From Daucus carota subsp. sativus (taxonomy: Eukaryota; Streptophyta; Magnoliopsida; Apiales; Apiaceae), in assembly GCF_001625215.2 (NCBI RefSeq), contig NC_030385.2, forward strand, positions 41,813,598 through 41,877,597: DNA of 64,000 nucleotides, read 5' to 3'. A program made the translations under genes and the position numbers. Within the stretch, counting starts at the first letter, position 1; the number at the start of each line of letters is the position of its first letter. The notes beneath the pieces were generated by a model, which saw nothing but the letters and a program-made list of their open reading frames with translations, did not search any database and was not told the DNA's origin. This document shows positions 60,845 to 64,000 of the stretch, piece after piece.

Positions 60845-63325
60845 CTATCTTGGCAAGTCTGTGGTGATGCTCAAGTGGTTTGATGAAGACAACGTCGAGC
60901 TGCTGCATAAATGTTTGCCCAAGCCCACACCAAATTTTCTCTCCATGAAAAAACCAGGTTGCTTAGGGTGAGGTAGTTTCATTTTAGAGCTCAACATTAG
61001 CACCACCTGCGACATAACTGGCCTCTCTATCGGATCTTCTTGAACGCACAATAATCCTATTTGAACAACTCGAAACACTTCGTACTGGTTGCTTGTTTCC
61101 AATATCACCTCATCAACTAGTCCCATAAGCGCGTCTTCTTTGTATTTCATCCATGCCTGTAGGTTTCGTTAGTAACGTTGAAATATAAGATTAGCCAAAC
61201 GGGGACATAGTTTTGTAAACTTACATGTCCGATAAGGTTTAAGCTGTGATCAGGATGACTAAACAGTCTGTTTTTTGTTCCTGTCACTATCTCTATGAGT
61301 AAAACACCGAAACTATAAACATCAGATTTAATCGAGAATAGCCCGTCAATAGCATACTCAGGAGACATGTAACCACTGCATAAGATATAAAATTATCATT
61401 TCTTAAGCAAAAAAAATAGCGAGGATTTTAGAGCCGTTCAAATTCTTACTATGTCCCAACGACCCTTGATGTGTTTGCTCCGGTTATGCTTCCTTCGAAA
61501 CTTCTGGCAAGGCCAAAGTCTGAAATTTTCGGATTCATCTCGTGATCAAGTAATATATTGCTGGCTTTGAGATCTCTATGAATAACCCGTAGTTTTGAAT
61601 CCTGATGAAGGTAAAGAAGTCCTTTAGCAATGCCTACTATTATGTCATATCGTTTTGGCCAGTCCATTTTCGCCTTTTCTTCGCCTGAAAATATTTTCTC
61701 GCCTTAATATAAACTTCGTTTACATCAGTAGAATTGTGTGGTAAATCGAATAGAAAGATAGAGAAGTACCGAAGATGAAGAAATCTAAGCTTTTGTGAGG
61801 CATGTACTCATAGATCAGAATTCTTTCCCCGTTTTCGACGCAGCAGCCAAGAAGTGCCACAAGATTTCTGTGCTGGAGTTTTGCTATGCACGAAACTTCG
61901 TTCTTAAATTCCTCCAATCCCTGTCCTGAATTCTTCGAAAGCCTCTTCACAGCTATCTCTTGTCCGTTATCCAACAATCCCTGAGGACAATTACGACGAT
62001 GATTCCATCATTTCACCAGAAATAGGTTCATTCATACAGTTTCCATGTATCGAATATTTTTTAGTGTAATCACCTTGTAGACAGGTCCGAAGCCGCCCTC
62101 TCCAAGCTTATTGTTGTCGGAGAATGTATATGTCGCCTTTTCAATAATCTCAAAGCTGATCAGTGGCAAGTCCAACTCCTCGTGCTCAATCTTGGTTAGG
62201 GCAACACTTTCTGAAATGAATTTCAACTTTTCTGCAAGATAAGAGTATAATTAAAATACAAGTTTCGTATTTTGAATTTTGGTTTCGCCTTTTTAAAGTA
62301 ATGTTCATTGAAATGGCTACCTCTAGTCTTCAGCTTTCTCTTCTTTAGTATGAACACGGATACTGCAGCAAGCAGTACAAATAGTACTGCAGAAACCGCG
62401 ATGATCCATATTTGCCTCTCTTCTCTGGTTCCCCGTGTTGCCTCTGAACAGCCAGATTGTTTAGAGAAAAAATCGGAGAAAGAAAAGGAAACAATAAACT
62501 GTGATTCACTGTTAGCAGTAAAATTTAAAGACCTTTGATTTGCAGAGTATCCGTTACCTAATTCAGATGCCGCCATTCTTATGTAGATATCTTGCCCATC
62601 TTCAGTGTAGCCTCTGATATCAATCAGGCCATTAAACCATAAGAAGCATCCACTTCCGCCTTTTCTGATATCAGCCTTCGCGTATGCTGTACATGAGCAG
62701 TTCTTTAAGCACAACTTCTGGCATTCCTCAAGGCTCATTTTCATGGTATACCATGAATATCTTGTGTCAGGCAACTTCACGCCTGAGTGTTTCACAAAAC
62801 CTTCTCCAGTCACACAAGCTAATGACTTTTTGCGGACACAACCATTAGACCAGTCCAGTGTCTTCCACTTGTCTGGGAACCGAGGAGCAAATCCTCTTAA
62901 ACACTCACATCTCGGTGAATTGTTAATGTTACAGATACCATTCGTGCCACACAAACCATAACGATCACAATCACTGACCTGTAGAGTGACCAAAACCATC
63001 CAATTTTCATTCTGAGCATTCCACAACAAAACGTTGGAGACTCCATTAGGATGCAGCAAAAACCTCACAATGGCAGAAGTACTTTTATTCACGAGATCAA
63101 ACTTATAATACCTCTCCTTGTCATTGAACACAAAGTTGTCTGTATAAATTCCATTTGGATAGTTATTAGGATTCCCACTGAACTGACAACCAACCCATGG
63201 TCCAGTCCTGGACCAAACCACTGAACCTCGCCACAGAAGTAACTGCGGATAACCAGCATGATCAAGCCGGTTAGTATAACTACCTGCAGATGGATCTTCA
63301 AGACTTTTCCATGATGTGAAGTACC
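60845..63325 (-). pseudogene. S-domain receptor-like kinase, 5' part cut off by an LTR insertion
   Basis: Seven exons on the minus strand: up to 63325-62558, 62321-62443, 62074-62231, 61770-61980, 61450-61684, 61225-61376 and 60845-61156, the usual exon plan of G-type lectin S-receptor kinases. The first visible exon starts inside the S-domain (YFTSWKSLEDPSAG). It continues through the EGF-like part (CGTNGICNINNSPRCECLRGF) and the PAN domain (CLKNCSCTAYAKADIRKGGSGC). Then come a membrane segment (IWIIAVSAVLFVLLAAVSV) and a kinase with [15 protein letters not shown]-type lysine ([10 protein letters not shown]), [22 protein letters not shown] and SPEYAIDG, all canonical. The signal peptide, bulb-lectin domain and S-domain start are not in the window; an LTR begins exactly at the break. 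As it stands the gene cannot make a normal receptor, although the kinase half is open. Confidence 0.9.
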
Positions 63326-64000
63326 TGTTGATATGGAATAACCCGGGTCCTGCTTCCTATGGACCCAGGCCCCTTCGTGGACCATGATCCTCATATAACA
63401 CAGCATCTCAGGACCTGCTTGAGTACATCACCCGAGATAGGATCTGGACCCGGACACCTCTCAACCACACCCCTCGACCGGGGTCCAAACATGTACCTGC
63501 CGACATCTACTGCACGGAGCACAGACTGACACGATAAAGACAAGCACAACGGTCAACTACTGGCGATAGAGACAAGCCAGGGAACATTCCAAAATACTAC
63601 TCCTACGCTGACACCTGGACACGTGTAGGGGATCAAACCCCTACACGTGTAGGACCAGGATCCAGGTAATCACCCTTAAACCCTAATCTTTGGCCTATAA
63701 ATAGACCAAGGATCAGGAGCTTAGGGGTGGACTTAACTCTCTCTTTACACTCATTTTACACACACTTACACTCAGCATATATTAAAACACTCTCAGCCAC
63801 CAGCCACCAACAACCACCACACATACACCTTCACCCACCACATATAGATAACACACTTTCTCTAATCTTTATCCTTCCAAAACCTGCTCTTACTCTCACG
63901 CCGGAGGCGCCGCGGGGTCAAAACCCCCCTCCGGTGTTGTTTTGTAGGAGCCCTTCCAGCAGCTACACCGCAGAACCGTCATCCACGACGGAGGAAGGAC
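63326..64000 (+). mobile_element. 5' part of an LTR retrotransposon running off the window
   Basis: It starts TGTTGATATGG right where the receptor kinase reading frame breaks and then differs in composition (GC-rich, CCCGGGTCC and GGACC words). A TATAAATA box is at 63696-63703, about 370 bases in, followed by CT-rich leader sequence, as in an LTR U3-R region. An inverted repeat CCTACACGTGTAGG occurs twice near 63622-63652 with G-box cores (CACGTG). If GTACC (63321-63325) is the target site, the other copy lies beyond the window. No coding sequence is reached. Confidence 0.78.

Overview
This is a nuclear plant genome window, from a core eudicot. The evidence is intron-rich genes with GT-AG borders, AT-rich spacers full of MITEs, a photosystem I antenna gene (LHCA1), a WHIRLY gene, R2R3-MYB genes, CRINKLY4-type and S-domain receptor kinases, a plant-type Helitron and long LTRs. 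The species cannot be fixed from the sequence; an asterid is a guess.

Layout. 1-3515: small transposon relics, then an intronless CRINKLY4-related receptor pseudokinase (minus). 6459-21482: an eight-exon WHIRLY2-type gene (minus, 232 aa). Its third intron is 8.9 kb long and holds three tandem R2R3-MYB genes on the opposite strand. They lie in a roughly 2.43-kb repeat, and the middle copy looks like a product of unequal crossing-over between the outer two. 21664-42030: a Helitron of about 20.4 kb with both termini visible, inserted between A and T about 180 bp upstream of the WHIRLY2 start codon. Read from its 5' end (minus strand) it carries a Rep/helicase gene, two RPA70-like genes and, on the opposite strand near its 3' end, a multi-B3-domain gene. 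A 4.54-kb LTR, probably solo, with 4-bp target duplications splits the Rep/helicase reading frame between the HUH motif and the tyrosine pair. 42879-44108: LHCA1 (minus). 44109-48100: a repeat-rich spacer with a 569-bp element between 12-bp duplications, and a GTTGCAA-rich element with a perfect 144-bp palindrome between 47-bp direct repeats. About 48130-60171: a RING-H2 E3 ligase gene (plus) with a long apparent 5' leader intron. 60845-63325: an S-domain receptor kinase (minus) cut in its S-domain by an LTR that runs off the window end.

The host genes are single, unrelated genes and form no pathway. The functional modules are the Helitron gene set (Rep nuclease/helicase plus ssDNA-binding RPA-like proteins, with the B3 gene as likely cargo) and the MYB/WHIRLY2 nested locus, where two opposed transcription units share one stretch of DNA. 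Exon borders come from splice signals and protein similarity read by eye; no alignment or database search was run.
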